This document shows positions 8,369 through 17,783 of a DNA stretch of 37,787 nucleotides, piece after piece. The stretch is taken from assembly GCA_020054325.1 (NCBI GenBank), contig JAGVLG010000059.1, forward strand, positions 1 to 37,787, in the 5' to 3' direction. The notes beneath the pieces were generated by a model. That model saw nothing but the letters and a program-made list of their open reading frames with translations. It was not told where the DNA came from and did no database searches. Source of the DNA: Gammaproteobacteria bacterium. GTDB taxonomy: Bacteria; Pseudomonadota; Gammaproteobacteria; UBA6186; Azoamicaceae. A program made the position numbers and the translations under genes. The first letter of the stretch is position 1. The number at the start of each line of letters is the position of its first letter.

Positions 8369-8694
8369 TTACCTTTTAAGTTTGCCCTTATTATTAAAAC
8401 CAAACGCTTTAATTATAAATTATTTCATTTCATTGCTTAGTTCATTCAATTGTCTAACATGACCATGAAAATTTGTATCAATTCTACCATCGAGTATTAT
8501 TATTTCGTTTGTGCCAGGATCGTATGATATTCTTCTTTGGTGTTTTACTTTATCTTTAAAAACCTTTGAGTTATCAAGAACAATTAATGGTTTTGTTGGA
8601 TACTTATTTTTTATTTTAGTATCTTTACTCAAATGAAATGACAAACTCTGTTACAGTAAATGTATTTTTCAGCATTGGAACATTTATGATTCAT
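8369..8694 (-). pseudogene. Displaced, broken C-terminal toxin cassette
   Basis: This segment is related to the last 90 or so residues of the giant toxin at 9070-16623. Matching pieces are FHLSKDTKIKNK against YHKEYDTAIKNK, RISYDPGTNEIIIL against RISYDELSGEITIF, FHGHVRQLNEL against FHGHVRRWDEL, and KAFGFNNKGK against ENFGFSIKGK. Two lesions are visible. The likely ATG start (8694, one base after the upstream stop) leads into a frame that ends at a TGA after 21 codons, and the homology continues in another frame from about 8640, so one base is probably missing. A TAA at 8420-8422 then interrupts the homology, which resumes after it and ends at the TAA at 8369-8371. An intact TTG-started piece (8420-8644) could still give 74 residues. 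Confidence 0.75.
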
Positions 8695-8695
8695 C

Positions 8696-9067
8696 CTACC
8701 TCGGAAAATACTGGTAATACAAAGAAGGAGAAAATTCAACAAGCTCACTTTTCAGCTCATCTAAAATATCCTGTACTTCAATTGATTGGTCATTCTGACA
8801 TTTTTCGATGAAGCTAAAAAACCTAGCATCACATATATTATCTCTTGCACTGATATAGTTATGATACAAGCATATTACACCTGCTCGTCTAATCCATTCA
8901 TCTTTTGATTCGGTACATTTTATAATTAATGACCATACCTTATCATCCAATACAAAATCCATACCAATTCCAATCATTTCTCCTATTACATAATGCTCAT
9001 TATTTTCTATTCCTTTTATTAATTTTTGGTACAATTTATCTGGTAAAATGTTAAAATTATCTTTCAT
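8696..9067 (-). CDS. HEAT-like immunity protein, probable partner of the giant toxin
   Basis: 123 residues, helical, with the pattern VIGEMIGIGMDFVLDD, then KCTESKDEWIRRAGVICLY, then IEKCQNDQSIEVQDIL, which reads as HEAT-like repeats. No signal peptide or membrane helix, so it is cytosolic. The start codon lies two bases after the stop of the giant toxin gene, and a GAGA ribosome site lies inside the toxin's last codons, so the two are coupled. By analogy with polymorphic toxin loci, it should bind and block the C-terminal toxin tip of its neighbour. Its stop is one base before the start of the displaced toxin cassette. The pairing is inferred from position. Confidence 0.7.
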   Translation of the reverse strand: MKDNFNILPDKLYQKLIKGIENNEHYVIGEMIGIGMDFVLDDKVWSLIIKCTESKDEWIRRAGVICLYHNYISARDNICDARFFSFIEKCQNDQSIEVQDILDELKSELVEFSPSLYYQYFPR

Positions 9068-9069
9068 AT

Positions 9070-12000
9070 TTATCTCTCATATTTAGGCGGTTTACCTTTT
9101 ATCGAAAAACCAAAGTTCTCTATAAGAACATTCTTGTGGGTTTGCTTTAATTCATCCCATCGTCTAACATGGCCGTGGAAAACATTATATTCATGTCGCA
9201 TAAAAATAGTAATCTCTCCGGAAAGTTCGTCATAACTAATTCTGGTTTGTGACGAATCTTTTACTTGAATAGCATTCTCAAGACCATTTTTAGGATTCGA
9301 AGGACGTTTATTTTTTATTGCAGTATCATATTCTTTGTGGTAAGGCGCATCTTCATAAATTAGCCCATTGGCACAAACTATTCTTCGTGGTGAACTAAAT
9401 TTTTTAAAAACAAGCGGATCAAAACTACCCTTACCAGCCGCATATCCTGGCGTAAACATATGCGGTTTCGGCCCAACAAATCCCGCCCCTTTACCTGGCA
9501 CAGTATCATATTTTGACTTATCTGGTACAGAGCTATCATGTGCAGTAGTCGTAGGAAAGTTTGGGGGTTCAGCCGGGAACCCACCAGGCTTTGGCAAAGG
9601 CTTAGTTTTAGCCGGATATCCTGATGGTTTAGGTAATGGTTTTGCAGTAGACTCCGTAAAGCTAAACGTTTTTAGAGGGTCATTTTCTTCATGATAACTT
9701 ATACCTCTGAGCATATTGAATGGCATTGTAAATACCGGGATCCAATTTAAGGGGGAAGTATGTGCCATGCTAGGGTAAGGCTCATCCATCATTTTTTTAC
9801 AAACAAATACACCTATCAATCCAATACCGGCTAAACTTGCGATCCCTTTATCAAGTGGAATCCGGTAAGTTAGCGCCGTAGTAGTTACTTCACCGGCAAC
9901 TGTATCGAGCCATTTAGTTCCCAGCTCCATAGCAGTAGCAGTTCGCATTAAAGTGTTGCGTAATCGGAATCTCGGTGTTGCTTGTGCAGACGATCCCCCA
10001 CCTACTTTTGGCATACCAAGTATTAATTCTTTACCACCAGGCATGGATATAGTTCCATTTAAGATTTTTAGAGTCATAACTGGAATAGGAGATTTAAAGC
10101 CGGGGTGCATTAATTCACTTACTTCAATTCTTACTGCCTTTTGAATCTCAGATTTTTCTGCAGGAGTGAGAGGACGCCCTATGTCTTTTTCAACATTTCC
10201 AATAAATTGATTAAAGGTAATCTGTTTAGCTTCTACAGAAGCTGCTCCAATTTCTTTGAATTGAACCGGTGTACTTTGTGATTTTAATTGTTTTAATGCC
10301 TTTCTTCTTTCATATTCCTTTTTGCTAACTGCAGACTTTCTTTCTTTACCAGCCTTTAGTTTAGCATCCTCTTCCTTCTGTCTTTGCGCCAATCCTCGTT
10401 TACGCGCTTCTTCCTCTGCAGCTCTATGCGCCTCTGCTGCAGCTTGCTCTCTTTGTTCTCTTTCGGACATAGTTTGCGCATCAGCTATACCTTTGCTACG
10501 TCCCAAATCAATTAACACAGATTGCACACCTGCAATAACTGCAGTACTTAAATCTAAATCTTGCCCCCACACTACCTTATCTGTTATCGCATGGAATACC
10601 GCAGAACTTACTCCTACGGTAAAACTTTGCGCAACTTCTGCCGCCATTGATGAGCCAAGCCTGGAAGCTTCTGTAAAAGGCGTTGCCACTAACATACTTA
10701 AATCTTGAATCGCACCATCTATTATTGCATTAACTAACGCATGCTTAAATTCACCGCTCAATACATTTGTTACTAAACTTGCTGCAAAAGCTTCTGCGTA
10801 TGCTTGCGCAAACTGATTTTTTAACTCTAGCAATTGCATACTATCAGCAGCATAAAACCCTGCAGTTGAAATAGCAAATGATTTTGCAAAATTAGCAGGA
10901 TCAAACTTGCCACTTATTATAGAGCTGGTAGCTGCTGCTAAGGCACCACGTAAAATGGCGTACTGAATGGTGCCTTTGCCAATTTGAAAAGCTCCTGCCA
11001 TCAAAGGAGTTAAATATCCAGCCGTTACCATCATCAAAGGCGCTCCAATAACCAAGGTCTTAGTTAATTTCTTTTTAGCCTTTTTAAAAGATCGATTTAA
11101 TTCAGTAACACCTGATTCTAATTCTTGCTTAAAGTCTGTTTCAGCTTGTGCCTGCAATGCTGTATATCTTTCAGAAAAATCTTTTAAACTCTGCTGCAGT
11201 GTAGCTTGAATTTCCTCATGCGCTGCAATAAGATTAGCAACCGATTCATTTATGTTTGCTTCATAAGTACTTTTTAAACGTTCAACTTCTTCTGGCAAAC
11301 ATTTTTGCGCCCACTCCTTAGCATCTGTTTTAGCTTTGTACTCCTTCGCTTCCTGTAATGCCTTAACAATAATTTCTCTAGTTTGTCTTTGCTCTGCAGC
11401 ATCTGCGTAAACTAAACTTCGTGAGGTTATTGCAGCTACCTGTTGCATTAAAATTTCAGGAGTAGTCTTGGCAAGCTTGGTTGATTTAATGGCTTTTAAA
11501 CATTCAGCTAATACTTGGTGTTTATCTAATTTTGTACTACTTAAACTCACCCTAGTATATGTGCCTTCACCAAAGCTCTGTAAGGCACCATCAACTTCAA
11601 TATCAAAACGAATTCCTAAAATTTCTGCAAGTACCGTATACTCATCAACACCGAAATCTAATCCCTTAGCACCGAATGGCATAATCATTAATTGATAATA
11701 CTGCGCGCGTAGTTCATATTGCGCAACCACATTTGAATTTACCCATTTATCCGCTCCAAGCTTCGCAACCATAGCATACAATACAGTTGGCTCAGCATGG
11801 TCATTTTGGAAGTAAAGCGCTTGTAATAAAGAGACAGCGGTATAGATTTTTTCAATTTGCGCAATATCATCTGCTTTAGTCGCAGCTGCTTTGGCTGCTA
11901 ATAATAACTCAGTCAAACTACCACCATTCTCGGCATCGATGCATAAAACACCACGATAATCTCCGACATTTATGGCACTCTTTATAAACGTAGTCACCAA

Positions 12001-15000
12001 ATCCCAGTAACCTGATTTTACCGCTTGAATTATTGGTAATACTCCATGTTCATTAGCTTTATTTAAATCTAATCCCAGCCCAATACATTTACCAAGCAAT
12101 GCGTTGTCATTTGTAACAACCGCTGTTTCAACCAAACCAAGCCCACCTATTGTAACTGTATTTAACGCATGTCTTGCTGGCTCTGATATTGATCTATCAT
12201 ACAGTTTCAAAACATCTTGTGCCGACAACGCATCATTTTGAAGCGCAATTACCGGTATTTGTAAATGACTTCCCAAAGCTAATGCTACAGACGCCATATA
12301 ATCTTTAGTGCAGACTGATGAATCTTCATCTAGCACATATACTGTATCCTTACCATCCACCTCGATGCACTTAATGCCTTGGTATTTAAGTACACCTTTA
12401 TACTGCACTGTCAAATGTATTGTAAAAGTAGTATCGGTTTCTAAATGCGCACCCAATTTATCCTTGGGAACTAAATATATGTTATTAATCGCAAGCGGTG
12501 CCGCAGTTTGATAATCTGGTGGAGTTAACCATTGCGTTTGACGGTTTAAAGCTAGTGCACTGTAGCTATGTTTAATACATGTAACTCCAGCTGGGGTAAC
12601 AGTTTTAGCATCACGCTGCATAATAGCAATTTGTGGTGTAACGGTTGCACCAGATGGTAGATGCATTGCATCTAACGCTAAAGTTGTATATTTTTTATCT
12701 ACATCTAACATTGAATGCGAACCAGTATTATGCAATGAATATATCGCAACCCTAACTCCATATTCATTACAACAATAGTCAAATAGTTCTTGAGTTGACA
12801 TGCCTGCAACTTTTATAATTGTAGCGTTATATAAGTCTTTCGCAGTTAAACCGGCAAGTGCTGCCACAAAGGCAGGCGGCTTATTTTCCAGCTCATTTAT
12901 AGCAAATATTATTGACCATAATAAACTGTTTTCTGCTGACTTGATGGTTCTTAATTCTCTAAAATCAGGAACTATTTCTGGTGCAACGATAACTGTTTTA
13001 TGCTCATAATATTTTGCAACAATACGCTTCGTCTGTGGCGAGAGTGTATTTCTAATTGGTGAGACTAAATAATACTTACCGTTGTATCTTTTTAAACAAA
13101 CCGTATTCTTAAAACTTGGATCACCAATAATATCCTTATTACCACTATCTTGTAACATATGAATATTAACTTTATACAAGTGCGCAAAACCAAAGAGAAA
13201 TTGTTGCAGAGGATCTAGGCTTGTGAATGACTTTGGCAATATGTCTTGTATCGCATTTAAATGTGCTTGTACCAGCCGCATCAAATCTTCTATATCACGT
13301 AACTTATCAGCCTCGGTAGAATCTGGTAAGTTTTTGCTAATAAGCAAACATATACCCTGCAAGTCCAAGCCTCTCTGATCTTTTGGAGAAATACTGTAAT
13401 AGTCTTTGCCATGTACAATTTGCACAGCCTCGATCTCTTGCAGGAATATATCTATGTCTGCAATATTTTCTTGACGTAATAGCATTATCAAATAACGCAG
13501 CGATACATCTAGAGTTGCTGGAACAATCAAACCTGGATCGGATACATAATGTTTAATTATGATTTTATTTAAATTTATCAACGGCCTGGTATCTTTAGCA
13601 CCAGCAAGTGCTGCCTCTAAATCCGACGCAACAACCAGTCTTGATACATCAGTTTCATTTTGTGCCTTCATCATTCTAAAACCGGCAACTTGGATCCGCT
13701 GCGCTAGAGCTGCTAATTTTGTATAATCCGGTTGCAACAACATTGCTTCAATTAATTCTACAACATGCGCTGGCAACATGTTCGGAGGTGCATTTTCTTC
13801 TAACAATTGCAAGCATAGTGCACTGATTGCATCGTTAGCATTACTTACATTAAAACTCTCTAAATATTGTAAGCCAACAAATTTACAGCTACCATCAGCG
13901 GTGCACCATATGAAATTATCTAACTCTGCAAGCCTTAAACTCATACCTTGCTGGTGAATGCAACTTAGCCTATAAAACATATTTGCTATCATGTAACATT
14001 GTGCAGCACTAACAACCGCGGTCTCCGTCCTCGATTCTAGTTGCACCAAGGCATCATACATATTAACACCTGGATAATAATCGCGTAATACATAATTACC
14101 AACTGCATTAGAGCGCAATATCTTTTTATCCACTAAAAGCTGCAACGTAGTTGGATCGTAAATAAACTGTAATACTAAATCGGCTTTTGAATTTTCTAGA
14201 TTCACCCAGAATGCGTCTCTGCTATTTTTGGCGAGCAACTCTTTAACAACAAATCCGCTATTTACTTCTGAACTTTGTGGCACTAATGCAACAACTTGGT
14301 CAGCTATATAATTATTAATTGTATCATGTTGTAATCTAAAGCCAGCATACTCCAGCTCTTCGGTTTGAAAATCATCGTGTTGTTTTGGATACAAGGTAAA
14401 ATCACCCATATCAAAGCTAGGGGTCAATGCTATGCTCAAGACACTATCTTGCGCCGCCGTAAGCGGCAAATAAACCCCAACCTCGGCTTGTAATTGCCGC
14501 GTAGTTTTGTATAAACTTGATTGTGCTAGGAGTATTCGTATATTAGAATCAGTTGCAGCTCGCAATAAACTTAATGGCGTTTCACCGTTGCCATTTGGTT
14601 TAACTAAACTCGCGCCATTAAACATTAAAAGTCTAATCCTGACAATATCACTAGCTTTTATTGCTGCTGTTAACGGCGTTTCTTGCGTAGCAATATTAAC
14701 AGCATTTAATACAGCCTCTTCTTGGTTGATAAGACTGTCATGCCATGCAACTAATAAATCTCGAATTTGCACAGCATTACTAAGTATCTCGCCATTAGCA
14801 TCTAAAGTTGTCGCCAAAGGCGTTGCTGTTACGCTGAGCATAGTACCACTAGCTATTGCTTCTGCCTTTGCCACAAGGCTATCATCAAATTTTGCACCAT
14901 TATATAATAACTTAATCAGCATATCTAAGTTTGACAAGCGTACCGCAATCTCTAAAGGGGATTCGCCATTTCCATTTTTTGTATTAAAATCATAGCCTGA

Positions 15001-16623
15001 TTCAAACAGCCATTCTAACAATCGCTGATCATTATTTAATACTGCAAATGTTGCCAAAGATTCATTAGTTTGAGGATGCAACACTTCAAGATGAACTACG
15101 TCAAAACCATTTTGTAATAACTTTTTTTGCTGTGTATCACTGCTCAATAAGTATTCAAAAATTAATGGCTGCGTTTTTTCTGCCAATTCCAAAGCAGTTA
15201 TCTTTTGTCTAGTAGAACCATATTGACATGTCAGATGAATATCAGCCCCGGCTGCAACTAATTGCTTAACTGCCAATAAATTACCCTTTGCGACTGCTAA
15301 AATTAATGGCGATGCCCCATTTGCTGTTAGTTGATCTGGATCAGCTCCTAGATCTAAAATTGTTCCAATTAACAAACCATCGTCTTCTCTAACAGCTACA
15401 CTTAACATGGTGTCGCCATCTGCGTTAACGTAAGAATGCACATCATAGGAATTTGGAACGTGTTTAGCTTTAAATAATGCATACTGAATCATTTCAACCA
15501 CTTCATGAAGTTCTTTTGCCTGAGCTTCATACATCGCGGCTTCAATCTGAGGGATGTTTTTTGAAGATAATTTAGCTTTACTAACGACAGCAGCGAGTAG
15601 TTGTAAATCATTATTTTGTAATAACATGAACAATGGTACATTTCCTTTGGCATCTATCAATGTTATATCAGATCCAGCTACTACTACCTGAACAATTGCA
15701 TTAAACAGATTGGTTGCCTCTGTTGAACCATCTGGTGCTTCCTGATAGCGTTTAATTAAATAGGTAAGAGGCGTATAGTCTAGTTTATCCTTATGCTTAT
15801 CATAATACGCTTTGTCTCCAGCAAGATTTTCTGGCTCTGGCAAACTTTGAATACCAGATGTATCTACTGCCTGCCCCCTAGTAAGGGCCTTAAGGCCTAA
15901 GTTAAAAACATTTAATACATTTTTAATTTCATGTTGCTGCACCGGATCTTTTTTAATTAGATTTTCGAATGTACCTTCTAAACCTAACAATGTAGTGGCA
16001 TCAATATCCAATACGTCAGACACAAATTCAATTGCTAGAGTTTCAGTAGCTTTCGCATTCTTTGCATTTATAAGTGCTACTATGTTCCTAGTCAGGTCTG
16101 GATCGGTACAATATTGGAGGTAGTCGAGCAAGGTCTCGCCAGAATATACCACTGCATTGGGGTTTATATGATCAGAAAATTTATCTAACAGCATCTTTAA
16201 TGCATTTTCAGATTTAAACAGAATCGCCAAACCAATAGGATTGTAATAGTTGAAGTCACTCGCACCAACACCATTGTATTCGTTTATTTTATCAATCAGC
16301 TTTTCTAAATTTTCAAGATTTTTATCTTCAATACATGCTTCAATCGCCTTTGGAACCAGCTCTAAAATTTCAAGAATCTTCTTAAGGCTTTCTTTTGCCT
16401 CAAGCACTGCTTTATTCTTGTTTGCCTCATTTTGACGCAAAAACGATTCAATTCTAGATTTTTCAGCTGCATAATTCTTGCGTAGTTGTGCCAGAGCAGT
16501 ATCTTTGCGTTGCCGCATATCGCGTACTAACTGTTCAGTTGCTGCATGCTTTTTGTCATTCGCAGCTTTGTAAGGATTGAGGTTGTTGTTTAATGCACGA
16601 GCTGCTTTTTTTAAGAATCTCAT
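9070..16623 (-). CDS. Giant ankyrin/pseudokinase protein with a polymorphic-toxin C-terminus
   Basis: 2517 residues. In order: a charged coiled coil (1-100) without signal peptide; ankyrin-like repeats (about 105-790; DDGLLIGTILDLGADPDQLTA is one); a degenerate protein-kinase-like domain near 800-990, where IHQQG is followed by LRLAELDN in place of HxDxxxxN and KFVGLQ in place of DFG; a region about 1090-1400 with OTU-protease-like fragments but SAENSLLWSI where the catalytic Cys motif should be; more ankyrin (about 1520-1600); a long coiled coil (about 1790-1850); an Ala/Gly-rich hydrophobic region (1855-2045) recalling pre-toxin regions of large secreted toxins; a charged helix (2045-2110); a Pro-rich linker; and a tip (about 2420-2517) with RISYDELSGE and FHGHVRRWDEL (His2483, His2485). 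My recollection places such tips near the polymorphic toxin type 17 class (unverified). No clear Shine-Dalgarno. Confidence 0.8.
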   Translation of the reverse strand: MRFLKKAARALNNNLNPYKAANDKKHAATEQLVRDMRQRKDTALAQLRKNYAAEKSRIESFLRQNEANKNKAVLEAKESLKKILEILELVPKAIEACIEDKNLENLEKLIDKINEYNGVGASDFNYYNPIGLAILFKSENALKMLLDKFSDHINPNAVVYSGETLLDYLQYCTDPDLTRNIVALINAKNAKATETLAIEFVSDVLDIDATTLLGLEGTFENLIKKDPVQQHEIKNVLNVFNLGLKALTRGQAVDTSGIQSLPEPENLAGDKAYYDKHKDKLDYTPLTYLIKRYQEAPDGSTEATNLFNAIVQVVVAGSDITLIDAKGNVPLFMLLQNNDLQLLAAVVSKAKLSSKNIPQIEAAMYEAQAKELHEVVEMIQYALFKAKHVPNSYDVHSYVNADGDTMLSVAVREDDGLLIGTILDLGADPDQLTANGASPLILAVAKGNLLAVKQLVAAGADIHLTCQYGSTRQKITALELAEKTQPLIFEYLLSSDTQQKKLLQNGFDVVHLEVLHPQTNESLATFAVLNNDQRLLEWLFESGYDFNTKNGNGESPLEIAVRLSNLDMLIKLLYNGAKFDDSLVAKAEAIASGTMLSVTATPLATTLDANGEILSNAVQIRDLLVAWHDSLINQEEAVLNAVNIATQETPLTAAIKASDIVRIRLLMFNGASLVKPNGNGETPLSLLRAATDSNIRILLAQSSLYKTTRQLQAEVGVYLPLTAAQDSVLSIALTPSFDMGDFTLYPKQHDDFQTEELEYAGFRLQHDTINNYIADQVVALVPQSSEVNSGFVVKELLAKNSRDAFWVNLENSKADLVLQFIYDPTTLQLLVDKKILRSNAVGNYVLRDYYPGVNMYDALVQLESRTETAVVSAAQCYMIANMFYRLSCIHQQGMSLRLAELDNFIWCTADGSCKFVGLQYLESFNVSNANDAISALCLQLLEENAPPNMLPAHVVELIEAMLLQPDYTKLAALAQRIQVAGFRMMKAQNETDVSRLVVASDLEAALAGAKDTRPLINLNKIIIKHYVSDPGLIVPATLDVSLRYLIMLLRQENIADIDIFLQEIEAVQIVHGKDYYSISPKDQRGLDLQGICLLISKNLPDSTEADKLRDIEDLMRLVQAHLNAIQDILPKSFTSLDPLQQFLFGFAHLYKVNIHMLQDSGNKDIIGDPSFKNTVCLKRYNGKYYLVSPIRNTLSPQTKRIVAKYYEHKTVIVAPEIVPDFRELRTIKSAENSLLWSIIFAINELENKPPAFVAALAGLTAKDLYNATIIKVAGMSTQELFDYCCNEYGVRVAIYSLHNTGSHSMLDVDKKYTTLALDAMHLPSGATVTPQIAIMQRDAKTVTPAGVTCIKHSYSALALNRQTQWLTPPDYQTAAPLAINNIYLVPKDKLGAHLETDTTFTIHLTVQYKGVLKYQGIKCIEVDGKDTVYVLDEDSSVCTKDYMASVALALGSHLQIPVIALQNDALSAQDVLKLYDRSISEPARHALNTVTIGGLGLVETAVVTNDNALLGKCIGLGLDLNKANEHGVLPIIQAVKSGYWDLVTTFIKSAINVGDYRGVLCIDAENGGSLTELLLAAKAAATKADDIAQIEKIYTAVSLLQALYFQNDHAEPTVLYAMVAKLGADKWVNSNVVAQYELRAQYYQLMIMPFGAKGLDFGVDEYTVLAEILGIRFDIEVDGALQSFGEGTYTRVSLSSTKLDKHQVLAECLKAIKSTKLAKTTPEILMQQVAAITSRSLVYADAAEQRQTREIIVKALQEAKEYKAKTDAKEWAQKCLPEEVERLKSTYEANINESVANLIAAHEEIQATLQQSLKDFSERYTALQAQAETDFKQELESGVTELNRSFKKAKKKLTKTLVIGAPLMMVTAGYLTPLMAGAFQIGKGTIQYAILRGALAAATSSIISGKFDPANFAKSFAISTAGFYAADSMQLLELKNQFAQAYAEAFAASLVTNVLSGEFKHALVNAIIDGAIQDLSMLVATPFTEASRLGSSMAAEVAQSFTVGVSSAVFHAITDKVVWGQDLDLSTAVIAGVQSVLIDLGRSKGIADAQTMSEREQREQAAAEAHRAAEEEARKRGLAQRQKEEDAKLKAGKERKSAVSKKEYERRKALKQLKSQSTPVQFKEIGAASVEAKQITFNQFIGNVEKDIGRPLTPAEKSEIQKAVRIEVSELMHPGFKSPIPVMTLKILNGTISMPGGKELILGMPKVGGGSSAQATPRFRLRNTLMRTATAMELGTKWLDTVAGEVTTTALTYRIPLDKGIASLAGIGLIGVFVCKKMMDEPYPSMAHTSPLNWIPVFTMPFNMLRGISYHEENDPLKTFSFTESTAKPLPKPSGYPAKTKPLPKPGGFPAEPPNFPTTTAHDSSVPDKSKYDTVPGKGAGFVGPKPHMFTPGYAAGKGSFDPLVFKKFSSPRRIVCANGLIYEDAPYHKEYDTAIKNKRPSNPKNGLENAIQVKDSSQTRISYDELSGEITIFMRHEYNVFHGHVRRWDELKQTHKNVLIENFGFSIKGKPPKYER

Positions 16624-16769
16624 TTTGTAGTGCTACTTTTGAATTTATTTTTATAAGTATTTTTTTTATTTTAAATTTACGTGTATTATCAATCTTTTTA
16701 TTCAGCATACTATTCTAAGGCTAGCATATTGCGCAACAAAATTATATCGTTTGCCGCTAGATATTTCAA

Positions 16770-16792
16770 TAAACACACAACCAGTGTGTTTA
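16770..16792 (-). terminator. Possible terminator downstream of recR
   Basis: TAAACACAC (16770-16778) and GTGTGTTTA (16784-16792) form a nine-base-pair stem with a five-base loop. It starts about 20 bases after the recR stop. On the minus strand the stem ends in TTTATTG, a weak T-tract, so termination is plausible but not certain. The rest of 16624-16769 is very AT-rich and may contain the promoter of the giant toxin gene. Confidence 0.45.
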
Positions 16793-16812
16793 CATGCAAC
16801 TTTTTATACTGT

Positions 16813-17415
16813 TCAAACAACCTTGGATCTTTGATTTAACGCTCGCGCCAACGTGCTATGATCCAAATGCTCTAATTCACCACCTAATGGCATCCCCAAA
16901 GCTAAACGAGTTGCAGTAATATTTGGCAATCCCTTGGCCATTTCAGCAATATAGTAAGCGGTAGTCTCACCCTCAACTGTAGTACTCGTGGCCAAAATTA
17001 CCTCTGTAATTGTACCTTGCTGCAATTTAGAGCGTAAATATTGCATACCAAGTTGCTCCGGCCCAATACCATCAATTGGGGATAAATGCCCCATTAGTAC
17101 AAAATACTTACCCCGAAAACTTCCAGTTTGTTCAATCGATACTATGTCTGCTGGAGTTTCTACCACACATAATAAGCTTGCATCCCGTGCCGGATTATTA
17201 CATATACTGCATATTTCCAATTCACATAAGGTACGGCAATTACTGCAATTACCAACCTCAGCAATTGCAGCTGCTAAAATTTGCGCTAATTGGCGCCCGC
17301 CTTCTTTATTACGTTGTAAGATGTGAAACGCCATTCGTTGCGCAGTCTTATTTCCCACCCCAGGCAAATATTTAAACGCACTAATTAACTGATTAATAAG
17401 CGGGCTAAAGCTCAA
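16813..17415 (-). CDS. recR: RecR recombination mediator protein
   Basis: 200 residues, the normal length. RecR acts with RecF and RecO to load RecA on gapped DNA. Visible parts are the helix-hairpin-helix YLPGVGNKTAQRMAFHIL (residues 17-34), the zinc-binding cysteines C57, C60, C69 and C72, and the Toprim domain beginning LLCVVETPADI with GKYFVLMGHLSPIDGIGPE. It starts one base after the ybaB stop, in the common order dnaX-ybaB-recR, so it is expressed from the same transcript. It is the last gene of this cluster and is followed by a candidate terminator. Confidence 0.97.
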   Translation of the reverse strand: MSFSPLINQLISAFKYLPGVGNKTAQRMAFHILQRNKEGGRQLAQILAAAIAEVGNCSNCRTLCELEICSICNNPARDASLLCVVETPADIVSIEQTGSFRGKYFVLMGHLSPIDGIGPEQLGMQYLRSKLQQGTITEVILATSTTVEGETTAYYIAEMAKGLPNITATRLALGMPLGGELEHLDHSTLARALNQRSKVV

Positions 17416-17416
17416 G

Positions 17417-17764
17417 TTACATTCCTTTTAATAAATCTAGATCTGCCGGTAATCCCATACCAGTCATAACACCTTGCATAATTTCTTTCTTTTTCAATTC
17501 ACGCTTATAATTAGCATCGTTGATTGCCGCCGCAACCAAACCTTGCAATATTTTTTTGTCTTCTTCTAAAACAGAATCATCGATAGCAACGCTTAATGCT
17601 TCACCATTACCATTGATAGTAATGTGCACTAAACCAGCACCAGCCTCTCCAACAATATGGGTTCTAGCTAATTCTTCCTGCGCTGCCTGCATTTTGCTTT
17701 GCATCTCCTTGGCTTGCTTCATAATGTTTCCAATATCGCCAAGTTTGCTAAAAGGATTTACCAT
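17417..17764 (-). CDS. ybaB: YbaB/EbfC family nucleoid-associated protein
   Basis: 115 residues. The small DNA-binding YbaB family forms tweezer-like dimers. The pattern GNIMKQAKEMQSKMQAAQEEL at the N-terminus and VHITINGNGEALSVAIDDSVL in the middle is diagnostic, and the length fits. GGAG lies before the ATG within the 19-base gap after dnaX. It sits between dnaX and recR as in many bacteria, and the start of recR follows its stop by one base. Confidence 0.95.
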   Translation of the reverse strand: MVNPFSKLGDIGNIMKQAKEMQSKMQAAQEELARTHIVGEAGAGLVHITINGNGEALSVAIDDSVLEEDKKILQGLVAAAINDANYKRELKKKEIMQGVMTGMGLPADLDLLKGM

Positions 17765-17783
17765 GTTTTTCTCCTATTTGTTT

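Noticed and set aside
16612-16636. Identical ACTACAAAATGAG around the starts of dnaX and the giant toxin gene
   Set aside because: Thirteen shared bases at two unrelated starts in AT-rich DNA can arise by chance, and the flanks do not match.
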